The notes below the pieces were generated by a model. It did not search any database. It worked only from the letters and a program-made list of their open reading frames with translations, and had not been told where the DNA came from. This document shows, one piece after another, positions 24,826 through 32,900 of a stretch of 64,000 nt of DNA. Numbering within the stretch: position 1 is the first letter of the stretch; each line of letters opens with the position of its first letter. Made by a program: the position numbers and the translations under genes. The DNA comes from Flaviaestuariibacter flavus (lineage in GTDB: Bacteria; Bacteroidota; Bacteroidia; Chitinophagales; Chitinophagaceae), in contig NZ_SJZI01000050.1 in the NCBI RefSeq assembly GCF_004337505.1, positions 312,268-376,267 of the forward strand, given 5' to 3'.

Positions 24826-25565
24826 TCAATTAGCCAACTATTCAGATCCCGAACCACTTCGCTGCTGATTTGGTGCCCCAGGGTGTATTCATGGTAGCTT
24901 ACTTTAATGCCCAAACTTTCAATGTAGTGCTTCGCTTCCCTTGCGTAATGGATGGGCAAGGTGTTGTCCTGCATTCCATGTGCAACGAAAACTTTCAGTT
25001 CCTGAAGGTAGCCACCTTTTTTAACCAGCGGTTTTAACTCTTCAAGCAATCTGCCGCTAAAGGCGATAACGCCCTTTACTTCATTTGGGTATAATAAGCC
25101 AATGCTGTAGCTCATGATGGCACCCTGGCTGAAACCGCCCAGGTATATTTCGTCAAGATCGTATTTCTCTTTCACCTGCCTGATAAATGATCCGATGGCT
25201 TTTCTGCTGGAAAGTTCCTGGTCTGTATTGTAAACAGGTTTTCCAGTTGAAAAATCTACATTGTACCAGGCGTACCTGCCTGCACCTAACGTGTATTGAC
25301 CGCGAGGCGCGATGATATAAAAATCATTTGGCAGTTGACTTGCCAGACTGAATAGATCCTGCTCGTTACTTCCCACACCGTGCAGCAGGATAATTGCCTT
25401 ATTTTTTGGCGATTTTACCTGTGGTTCTCGAACCAGGTATTGCAATGCCGCACTATCTGAGATTTCGGTCGCCTGCTTTATCGTTGCGTCTGTCATTTTA
25501 ATATTGTTTGTTGAATGAACGTTGAAGGCAAGGAATATCAATAAAAAGGCAGTGCTGCCACTCAT
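24822..25565 (-). CDS. Carboxylesterase/phospholipase-type alpha/beta hydrolase
   Basis: 247 residues. Signal-like N-terminus (about 1-20). Abhydrolase_2 pattern: L-L-H-G-V-G-S-N-E-Q-D-L, nucleophile elbow G-F-S-Q-G, acid H-G-M-Q-D-N-T-L-P and catalytic His in L-G-H-Q-I-S. The best match is the YpfH/phospholipase-carboxylesterase group acting on small acyl esters. Its start overlaps the stop of the dioxygenase gene by 1 bp, so it is in the same operon. Confidence 0.92.
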   Translation of the reverse strand: MSGSTAFLLIFLAFNVHSTNNIKMTDATIKQATEISDSAALQYLVREPQVKSPKNKAIILLHGVGSNEQDLFSLASQLPNDFYIIAPRGQYTLGAGRYAWYNVDFSTGKPVYNTDQELSSRKAIGSFIRQVKEKYDLDEIYLGGFSQGAIMSYSIGLLYPNEVKGVIAFSGRLLEELKPLVKKGGYLQELKVFVAHGMQDNTLPIHYAREAKHYIESLGIKVSYHEYTLGHQISSEVVRDLNSWLID

Positions 25566-26446
25566 TATCCAATCTTTACTGATGTCATTGTCAATGAACC
25601 GCCCACTGCTTTGTCATTGAAAAATGAGATATTGTCTTTAGTGCCTTTTACTCCCAATGTATACATCAACGGCAGGTAGTGTTCCGGTGTCGGGATAGCC
25701 AACATGGCATCTCTGCCTAACGTGCTGTAGTTGATCAGTGGTTTGTGGTCGCCATCCTGTATCAAAGCCTTGAACTTTCCGTTGATGTTCTTTGCCCAAT
25801 CGTAGCCATACTCATTGTCGTTCAGCCTGTCCCAGGCTACCATCCGAAGGTTGTGAACCATGTTGCCGCTGCCAATAATCAGCACCCCCTTTTTCCGTAA
25901 TGCACTCAGTTCCTTTGCCAGGTCATAGTGGTATTGCGGTCCTTTTGTATAGTCGATACTCAATTGCAATACCGGTATGTCGGCTTCGGGATACATGTGT
26001 CTGATGATAGTCCATGCACCGTGGTCCAAACCCCAATCGTGGTCTAACTCAACGTGAGCTGAATGCAGTAATCCTGCCGTTTCTTTCGCCAACGCCGGGT
26101 TCCCGGGTGCAGGATACTGCACGTCGAAAAGTTCCTGCGGAAAGCCGCCAAAATCATGAATGGTTTTCGGAAAGTCCATTGCTGTGATTTTTGTTCCCTT
26201 CGTGAACCAGTGGGCGGATACCACCAACACGGCTTTAGGCTTTGTAATTTCTTTGGCCATCTGCGTCCACCTGCGACTGAACTCTGTATCTTCTATGCCA
26301 TTCATGGGCGAGCCGTGACCGATGAACAGAACCGGCATTACCTGATCCTGTTCTGGCAAGCCATTGGTGAAACCTCTGAATGCGGATAATGTTGTCATAC
26401 CTGCTACTCCTGTTACTATTGTTTTTATGAATTGTTTTCTTCTCAT
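25565..26446 (-). CDS. LigB-type extradiol dioxygenase (YgiD/4,5-DOPA dioxygenase family), exported
   Basis: 293 residues. The N-terminus is R-R-K followed by a hydrophobic stretch, a Tat- or Sec-like signal; the enzyme is usually cytoplasmic in other bacteria, so this is notable. LigB-family metal ligands and motifs: I-G-H-G-S-P-M-N, S-A-H-W, H-D-F-G-G-F-P and D-H-G-A-W. The family opens catechol rings such as 4,5-DOPA. Length is slightly above the E. coli YgiD size because of the leader. In operon with esterase, DoxX and reductase genes. Confidence 0.92.
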   Translation of the reverse strand: MRRKQFIKTIVTGVAGMTTLSAFRGFTNGLPEQDQVMPVLFIGHGSPMNGIEDTEFSRRWTQMAKEITKPKAVLVVSAHWFTKGTKITAMDFPKTIHDFGGFPQELFDVQYPAPGNPALAKETAGLLHSAHVELDHDWGLDHGAWTIIRHMYPEADIPVLQLSIDYTKGPQYHYDLAKELSALRKKGVLIIGSGNMVHNLRMVAWDRLNDNEYGYDWAKNINGKFKALIQDGDHKPLINYSTLGRDAMLAIPTPEHYLPLMYTLGVKGTKDNISFFNDKAVGGSLTMTSVKIG

Positions 26447-26466
26447 GTCAGCACCATTAACTGATT

Positions 26467-26961
26467 TTACAATTCGTTATGCGCTAACGCCGGACTGGTC
26501 GCTTTTCTATTGCTTGTCACCTTGGTAATGGCTGCATCGATACTTGCTTTACCGCCGCCGGCAATAAGCGATACGATTGCCAGGCCGAATAGAAGAACGA
26601 AGTACTCAAGGCCTTCTCCTTTGTTTGCCTGACTGTACCAGTTCATAAAAAAACAGTTGTTTACGTGTGATGTCAGTACCACTCCCAAGAAGTTACCTAT
26701 GATACCAATGGCAGCGAAACGTGTGGCAAAGCCTGCAATGAGAAACAGGGCGCCAAAAAACTCAATCAGAATTACCGATAGTGCAATAACCGATGGCAGA
26801 CCGGCTGTTCCTGTGAGAAAGCCCATTGTTCCCTCGAAGCCATACCCGCCGAACCAGCCCAATAATTTTTGAGCACCGTGCGGAAATACAGTGATACCCA
26901 ATGCAAGCCGTGCAATTAAGGCTGTGTTGTTTTCTGGATTTGTTGCGAATAGCGTTTTCAT
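26467..26961 (-). CDS. DoxX-family membrane protein
   Basis: 164 residues with four hydrophobic helices. Characteristic A-R-L-A-L-G-I-T-V-F-P-H-G-A-Q-K-L-L-G-W-F-G-G-type first helix segment and L-I-E-F-F-G-A-L-F-L-I in the third. DoxX proteins sit in the inner membrane and are linked to quinone/thiol redox stress. Spaced 20 bp from the dioxygenase gene and 34 bp from the reductase gene, consistent with one operon. Confidence 0.93.
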   Translation of the reverse strand: MKTLFATNPENNTALIARLALGITVFPHGAQKLLGWFGGYGFEGTMGFLTGTAGLPSVIALSVILIEFFGALFLIAGFATRFAAIGIIGNFLGVVLTSHVNNCFFMNWYSQANKGEGLEYFVLLFGLAIVSLIAGGGKASIDAAITKVTSNRKATSPALAHNEL

Positions 26962-26995
26962 TTTATAATGTTTTATTGGTTGTTGTGAATGTTTT

Positions 26996-27658
26996 TTAAT
27001 TGTGTAAGATTTTCCAGCCTGCCAACCAGTTGTAGTGGTACTTCATCCCTAACTGAATCAGCAAAAGCTGCATGTTTTCCAGTGTTCTGCTTACGGATAA
27101 ATCGCCCGCGACAATTGGGTTAAAGCCTGCGGTTTTCACCAGTTCTGAAACGGTGTTTACAGCTTCTTCATCGTTGCCGGCGACAAAGGCATCGGCCTGT
27201 TTGCCGTCAATAACGGGTGTTGAAAAGTCGGCCGCGAAAGTTGTATTGAACGCCTTGACCACTTTGGAGTTGGGCAGGAGCTTTTGCAATTCTTCGGCTG
27301 CGCTGGTATCAGTTGCTGTTACCATTCCGTTGAATGTTGCGTTCAATGGATTGGCGATGCTGATAACAATTTTCTGATTGGCCACTTCCCGGATTTTTTC
27401 AGCGAGTTCTTTTTCTGCCTGGAAGGGAACGGCCAGGATAATGACGTCTGCTTCCCAGCTTGCATCGGTAGGACATTCCAGTGCTTCCACATCCGCTGCG
27501 GCATTGCCGCTTTTAATGTCCTTTACGACTGCTTCTGCCTTTTCTTTTTCGTTGGCGAAAAGTAACAATCGGTTGTTTCCTTTTGAAAGACTTTTAGAAA
27601 TCGCGGAGCCCATATTTCCTGAAGCCCCGATTATCGCTATGGTTTGTTTTGTGTTCAT
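26996..27658 (-). CDS. NADPH/F420-type (NpdG-like) oxidoreductase
   Basis: 220 residues from ATG 27658; this start gives the nucleotide-binding glycine motif (I-I-G-A-S-G-N-M-G) the usual position near residue 8, and an in-frame ATG 21 bp upstream is less natural. Rossmann N-terminus followed by the family's V-K-A-F-N-T-T-F motif (about 134) and a C-terminal P-I-V-A-G-D-L-S segment. F420-dependent NADP reductase family; Bacteroidota lack F420, so the enzyme probably uses NADP(H) with another partner. First gene after the Crp regulator, with an own promoter. Confidence 0.88.
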   Translation of the reverse strand: MNTKQTIAIIGASGNMGSAISKSLSKGNNRLLLFANEKEKAEAVVKDIKSGNAAADVEALECPTDASWEADVIILAVPFQAEKELAEKIREVANQKIVISIANPLNATFNGMVTATDTSAAEELQKLLPNSKVVKAFNTTFAADFSTPVIDGKQADAFVAGNDEEAVNTVSELVKTAGFNPIVAGDLSVSRTLENMQLLLIQLGMKYHYNWLAGWKILHN

Positions 27659-27678
27659 TTTTATTGTTTTCGATAACA

Positions 27679-27686
27679 CAAAACTA
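27679..27686 (-). promoter_or_regulatory. -7 element of the redox operon
   Basis: On the minus strand TAGTTTTG, an exact TAnnTTTG match, 21 bp before ATG 27658. No good -33 element, which fits a promoter that needs an activator. Confidence 0.55.
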
Positions 27687-27730
27687 CCGCCATACCCTGC
27701 CCTGTTCCATTACGTTCAGGCAAGAAAAAC

Positions 27731-27748
27731 CATTGACTTTTGTCAATG
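27731..27748. promoter_or_regulatory. FNR/CRP-type palindrome, candidate operator
   Basis: CATTGAC-TTTT-GTCAATG contains TTGAC-N4-GTCAA, the half-site spacing of FNR-family operators. It is centred near 27739.5, about 60-65 bp upstream of the predicted transcript start of the reductase operon, the position of class I activation. It lies directly after the Crp gene. Confidence 0.55.
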
Positions 27749-27767
27749 AGACGGGCAGTGAAAGCCG

Positions 27768-28352
27768 TTATTTACGGGAAGACATTCGACTTCTCACACG
27801 GCTTAATGTCTCGGGTGTGAGTCCCATGTAGGAAGCAATCATGTGCTGGGGTACACGTTGGGCTATATCGGGATAAAGGGCAAGGAAGTTCCTGTATCTT
27901 TCTTCTAAGGGCAGGCTTATTATAGAAGTAAGCCGTTTCTGCAAAGCGATGTACGCCCCTGTGATTTGTATTCGTATGTATGTTTCGTATTTAGGAAGGA
28001 TTTGCAGGAGCTTTTCATGTGCTGCTTTGCTGATCAAAACCAGTTCTGTATCCTCTAAGGCATCGATATTATAGGTAGCAGGTTCTCCGGTAAGAAAGCT
28101 ATACAGGTCAGAGATGATCCAGCCTTCCAGTGCGAACTGTACAATGCTTTCCGTTCCTGCTTCAGCAACAACGTATGCCTTCAATGCACCCTTTTCCACA
28201 AACGCAACATATTTGCATACGTCACCTTCTTGCAGGAGATATTGCTTCTTCCGTAACTTCTTGGGTGTAAGATGTTGCTTTATCAGCGCTTCTTCTTCCT
28301 TTGATAGGCCGACTTTTTCGTTGAATTTCTGGAAGAAGAGTTCGTACATCAA
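27768..28352 (-). CDS. Crp/Fnr-family transcription regulator
   Basis: 194 residues. A cyclic-nucleotide-binding-type beta-barrel (about 20-120) with L-L-Q-E-G-D-V-C-K-Y-V-A-F-V-E-K-G, then a long dimer helix and a C-terminal helix-turn-helix (M-I-A-S-Y-M-G-L-T-P-E-T-L-S-R-V-R). Key cAMP-contact residues of E. coli CRP are not conserved, so the effector is unknown. It heads the minus-strand redox block and is probably its regulator. Confidence 0.93.
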   Translation of the reverse strand: MMYELFFQKFNEKVGLSKEEEALIKQHLTPKKLRKKQYLLQEGDVCKYVAFVEKGALKAYVVAEAGTESIVQFALEGWIISDLYSFLTGEPATYNIDALEDTELVLISKAAHEKLLQILPKYETYIRIQITGAYIALQKRLTSIISLPLEERYRNFLALYPDIAQRVPQHMIASYMGLTPETLSRVRSRMSSRK

Positions 28353-28369
28353 CTGTTTCAGTTATTGTA

Positions 28370-28377
28370 CAAAAATA
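28370..28377 (-). promoter_or_regulatory. -7 promoter element of Crp-family gene
   Basis: Minus-strand TATTTTTG, an exact TAnnTTTG match, 18 bp before the regulator start, giving a very short leader. No clear -33 element seen. Confidence 0.5.
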
Positions 28378-28479
28378 AAGTTCTGAAGCACAGGCCTGAA
28401 AAAGCGCATCAGTAAAAGTGAGGGGTGCGTATAAAGGCTTTGCCCCAGCCTTCCCGTTTTTGTCAAAACGGCCATTTTG

Positions 28480-28551
28480 TAGCCCGGACAGGAATCGAAC
28501 CTGTATCTAGAGTTTAGGAAACTCCTATTCTATCCATTGAACTACCGGGCC
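28480..28551 (-). tRNA. tRNA-Arg (anticodon CCU)
   Basis: Minus-strand cloverleaf: acceptor GGCCCGG/CCGGGCT (with a G-U first pair), anticodon stem GGAGT/ACTCT around TTCCTAA (anticodon CCT), T-arm ACAGG-TTCGATT-CCTGT and discriminator A. CCA not encoded; 72 nt. Its 3' end faces the AT-richer redox block. Confidence 0.95.
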
Positions 28552-28639
28552 GGTACTCCCGGCCAAAGCATTCGCGAAGGCCGGGTCGGCAAAAATAGGA
28601 GTTCCCGGCGTTTCGGCGGCAGGAGAGCTGTGGCAACCG

Positions 28640-28840
28640 ATGCAGGGACGATTCAGCTTCGTCGGGGCCCGCTATTACTATGCCTGCCTGCTGTGGCGGA
28701 AAGAGGGGGTAGAAGAAGCCGCCGGCATCTTTGAAGCGCTCGTAGCTGAAGGGCGGCAGCTTTCCGGCGCCGGGCGGGGCGCTGCCCGCGAATGGGTACG
28801 CCGCGCCCGGGAGCAGCTCAAGGCCGGCGCGGCCTCCTGA
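28640..28840 (+). CDS. Small hypothetical ORF upstream of pseudouridine synthase
   Basis: 66 residues, helical and charged (V-E-E-A-A-G-I-F-E-A-L; W-V-R-R-A-R-E-Q-L), resembling one TPR-like helix pair. The stop overlaps the next start as TGATG, which supports translation. No signal peptide and no recognised family. It could be a fragment of a longer TPR protein. Confidence 0.45.
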   Translation: MQGRFSFVGARYYYACLLWRKEGVEEAAGIFEALVAEGRQLSGAGRGAAREWVRRAREQLKAGAAS

Positions 28841-29448
28841 TGCTTTTCCCCGATATTGCAGCCGTGGCATTCCGGTATTTTATCCTCTATAAGCCCTTCG
28901 ACGTGCTGTCGCAGTTTACACCCGACGCTCCCGGCGACCGCACCCTTGCCGACCTGGGCTTCTCCTTTCCGCCCGACGTGTACCCGGTGGGCCGCCTCGA
29001 CCGCGACAGCGAGGGGCTGCTGCTGCTTACCAACGACAACGCGCTCAAGACCCGCTACCTGGAGCCGAAATTCAAGCTGCCGAAAACCTACTGGGCGCAG
29101 GTGGAAGGGTTGCCCACCGCGGAAGCCATCGCGAGGCTCGCTGCCGGCGTCACCATCCGGATCAACGGCAAGGAGCACCGTACAGCGCCGGCCCGGGTGC
29201 GGCTGCTGGAGGCGGAGCCACGGCTTCCCGAGCGCAACCCGCCGATCCGCTACCGCAAAAGCATCCCAACCGCATGGATCGAGCTCACGATAACCGAAGG
29301 AAAGAACCGCCAGGTGCGCCGCATGACGGCCGCCGCGGGCCTGCCCACGCTGCGCCTTGTGCGCGTGGCCATCGGCTCCGTTCGCCTTGGTGACCTGGCG
29401 CCCGGCGAGGTCCGCGCCATCGACCGGCCCGGCGGCTTAATAATCTAA
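28840..29448 (+). CDS. RluE/RsuA-family 23S/16S rRNA pseudouridine synthase
   Basis: 202 residues from ATG 28840 (overlap TGATG). Upstream in-frame codons do not fit the fold. Catalytic motif G-R-L-D-R-D-S-E-G-L-L-L-L-T-N-D has the active Asp. Also K-T-Y-W-A-Q-V-E-G and T-E-G-K-N-R-Q-V-R-R-M motifs, the latter the R-Q-(I/V)-R-R-M of RluB/E/F. No N-terminal S4 domain, as in RluE. Isomerises a uridine in rRNA. Confidence 0.93.
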   Translation: MLFPDIAAVAFRYFILYKPFDVLSQFTPDAPGDRTLADLGFSFPPDVYPVGRLDRDSEGLLLLTNDNALKTRYLEPKFKLPKTYWAQVEGLPTAEAIARLAAGVTIRINGKEHRTAPARVRLLEAEPRLPERNPPIRYRKSIPTAWIELTITEGKNRQVRRMTAAAGLPTLRLVRVAIGSVRLGDLAPGEVRAIDRPGGLII

Positions 29449-29582
29449 TCCCGTACTAATACAGAAGAAAGGTGTTGTAAATCATCGCATTTAAACGATC
29501 GGCGGTCCCGGGAACCAGCGTAGAAATACGGAGTTATTTAGGGGTATAGTATTAGTGAAAAATAAAAAAGCTCGTCAGGCTT

Positions 29583-29612
29583 TTGCCGTATCGATTATTT
29601 TGATTGTCTTTG
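29583..29612 (+). promoter_or_regulatory. Promoter with -33 and -7 elements
   Basis: TTG (29583-29585, preceded by TT), exactly 19 bp, then TGTCTTTG (29605-29612; one mismatch to TAnnTTTG). This is the spacing of Bacteroidota promoters. The start would be near 29619, giving a leader of about 310 nt before the adhesin gene. The spacer 29449-29932 holds no gene. Confidence 0.5.
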
Positions 29613-29687
29613 CAGTCTGATATTCTGTAAGGTGCCACTATGCTGCCTCTGACAACCAACTAAACTGCCAACCTAAGCTTGCACCTG

Positions 29688-29703
29688 TCAGACCAAGGTC
29701 TGA
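29688..29703. promoter_or_regulatory. Small perfect palindrome in long leader
   Basis: TCAGACC-AA-GGTCTGA, 7-bp arms, inside the proposed leader of the large adhesin gene, about 70 bp after the putative start. Could be an RNA hairpin or an operator. Confidence 0.3.
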
Positions 29704-29932
29704 TTATCCTTGATTTACGATCACAGCTAAGACGCGATTGGTAATCGCCAGCGCCCTGTCTGCTGACAGCCAGGCTGGTAGTTCCATGCCGGGACGATGA
29801 CCCGTTGCTATCGGCTGCGCGAAAATATTGTTGCGCACGGCGGACCCGTACCCGCCTGCGCACGAAAGCTGTTTCAATACGTGGAACCTGACCAATGAAA
29901 ACACTGCATTTAACACTAAAACCCTTCTAATT

Positions 29933-32900
29933 ATGAGAAGTTCTCTACCCGCCTTCGATTTGCTGCGGCGAACATGGCAGCGAAGCAAAATGGTGCTCAG
30001 TACCTTGCTACTGATCCTCCTCTTCAACCTGACTGCTTCGGCGCACGCCGTACAGGTTGGGTATTATGTGCTCCCCAACGGGTTTATTCGTGTTTACATC
30101 GAGCATTGGCACGGTGATCAAACCACTGCTACCCTGGTAAACAACGGGATGAGCATCACCACCACCTATGGCTCCACTACGGTTACGCAAAACGTCAACC
30201 CCACCGGTGCGGTCAACAACACTGCCTGGAATGCGTTGCCTTTTTCGGGTCCGAACCTGCACATCCTTTCCGCGGGCCCTAGTGCCAACCAGTATAATGA
30301 TTGGGCTTATTACGATTTCGCCCCCGCTGCATGTAATGTACCGGTGCAGATCGTACTTAACGGCGGCCTGACGGTCGTTCTCGAAGAAGAAAGCGCGAAT
30401 ATCTGGCCCCAGACCATTTCGGGCACCTTCAACGACAACGCCGGACCGACCATCATGCCCCAGAACACCACTGCTACCGTAGGCTGCGGCAGCACGGGTA
30501 CGAACGTAAACTTCTCCGCCACTTCGGTAGATAACTGTACGGCCAACCCTTCGGTCAGCTTTAACATTGCACCGGGCTCTTTCTTCCCGGTGGGTACAAC
30601 CAACGTAACCGCAACTTCTTCCGACGCCAACGGCAATACCTCCACGCTCACTTTCCCGGTGACAGTAACGGTTATTGACAACGTAGCGCCGGTACCGAAC
30701 GTAGCCAGCCTTCCGACGCTTACGGGCGAGTGCGGTGTCACTGCTACCGCGCCCACCGCAACCGACAACTGCTCGGGTACCATCACTGCAACAACGAGCA
30801 GCCCGCTGGTTTACAACCAGCAAGGCACCTATACCATCCAATGGGTGTATAAGGATGCAACCGGCAATACCTCCACGCAGAGCCAGACGGTGATCGTGAA
30901 GGACGTAACACCGCCGGTGATTGCCTGTCCGTTCAACATCACGGTGAATGCCGCTGCCAACAGCTGCGGTGCCGTGGTAACCTACAATACGCCTTCCGCT
31001 ACCGACAACTGCGGTAACGGCACGCTGCCCACCAGCCTTCCGGGTTACACCTACAAAGGCACCTTTGGTGGTCATACCTATTTCATCTCGAACACGGCTA
31101 CCACTCCTGAAGATGCGCACGCCAAGGCAATCGCCCTCGGCGGTCACCTCGTGACCATCAGCAGCCTGGCGGAAAACCAGTTCGTATCGGCCATGAGCCC
31201 GGCCTACATCTGGATCGGTTATACGGACCGCGCCGTTGAAGGCAGCTTCAAGTGGGTGACCAGCGAGCCGGTTTCCTATACCAACTGGAACTCCGGTGAG
31301 CCGAACAATGCCGGTGACGAAGACTGGGCTGTTATCAACTGGGGCCCCAACGGCACCTGGAACGACTGGACCTATAATTCTTCGGCGCTTTTCGTTGTCG
31401 AGTTCGAAGGTGGTAACATCCCCACCACGCTCGTGAGCGGCCCTGCCAGCGGCTCTACTTTCCCCATCGGCAACACGGTGGTGACATATGAAGCTGTTGA
31501 TGCCGGCGGTAACCGCGCCACCTGCTCTTTCACGGTTACCGTGTTAGACAACCAGAACCCGACGATCACGGCACCTGCTGCCGTTACGGTAAATACGAAT
31601 GCCAACGCCTGCGTTGCCACCAATGTTGCCCTCGGCAGCCCGGTTGCCAACGACAACTGCACCGGCTTCATCGTATCGAACAACGCCCCCGCTACTTTCG
31701 CTAAAGGCACTACTGTAGTGACCTGGACCGTTAAAGACGCTTCCGGCAGAACGGCAACTGCTACGCAGCTGGTGACTGTAGCAGACAACCAGGCGCCCGC
31801 CATCACTGCTCCTGCAGCAGTTACGGTAAGCACCAACCCCGGTCAGTGTTCCGCAACCAACGTAGCGCTCGGCAATGCCGTCGCTTCTGACAACTGCGGT
31901 TCCGTGACCATCAGCAACAACGCTCCGGCCGTATTCCCCAAGGGTACCACTCTGGTTACCTGGACGGCGAAAGACGGTGCTGGTCTTACAACTACCGCTA
32001 CCCAGAACGTTACGGTGGTAGACAATGAAAGCCCCGTTATCACAGCTCCTGCAGCTGTTGCGGTCAACACCGACGCGGGCGCTTGCTCTGCTTCGAATGT
32101 CGCCCTCGGCAACGCCGTGGCCACCGACAACTGCGGAAGCGTAATTGTCAGCAACGATGCTCCGGCAATCTTCCCCAAGGGCACGACGATCGTAACCTGG
32201 ACGGCAAAAGACGCCGCCGGTAAGATCGCTACGGCTACCCAGACGGTTGTTGTAACCGACAAGGAAGCGCCGTCGCTTTCCGCTGTCGCCCCGATGAACG
32301 TAAACACCGATGCCGGCCAGTGCGGCGCCGTGGTTATGTTCCCCGCTCCCGTTGCTTCCGACAACTGCGGTGCCGTTACGGTAGCGCAGATCGGCGGCCC
32401 CGCTTCGGGCTCGGTGTTCCCGGTAGGCACGACCACCGTTACTTTCGAGGCTACCGACGCAGCCGGCAACAAGTCGACCGGCAGCTTTACGGTAACCGTT
32501 ACCGACAACGAAGCTCCTGTTCCCACCGTGGGCACCGGCACCAGCCAGTCGAACGGTTCGGTTACCATCGGTCTTCCCAGCGGTTATTCGTATAACTGGG
32601 TAATGTACCAGCACAACTTCCAGGATCCCCTGCCCGCAGGTGCGACTGTAACAGATGCTTCCATGAGCTGGTCGGGTCACGACCAGGGCTGGGGTGGTAC
32701 CGGTGCCTGGGCCCGCATGATCGTTTCGGGCACGCACATTGGCTCCGGTCAGTACTTCGGCTGGAACCAGGGCTTCTCCATCAATTACAGCGGCGCTATC
32801 GCCGGCTATAACTATGGCGGCACCAACTATGTGCGCCAGGACTTCGACACCTACCCGGGCTGGGTTGGCTACTTCAACGGTGGCAGCCTCACGCTCAACT

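Noticed and set aside
23900..28480. attL/attR copy of the tRNA-Arg 3' end
   Set aside because: No repeat of the tRNA T-arm/acceptor sequence is visible at the far end of the AT-richer block and no integrase gene is present.
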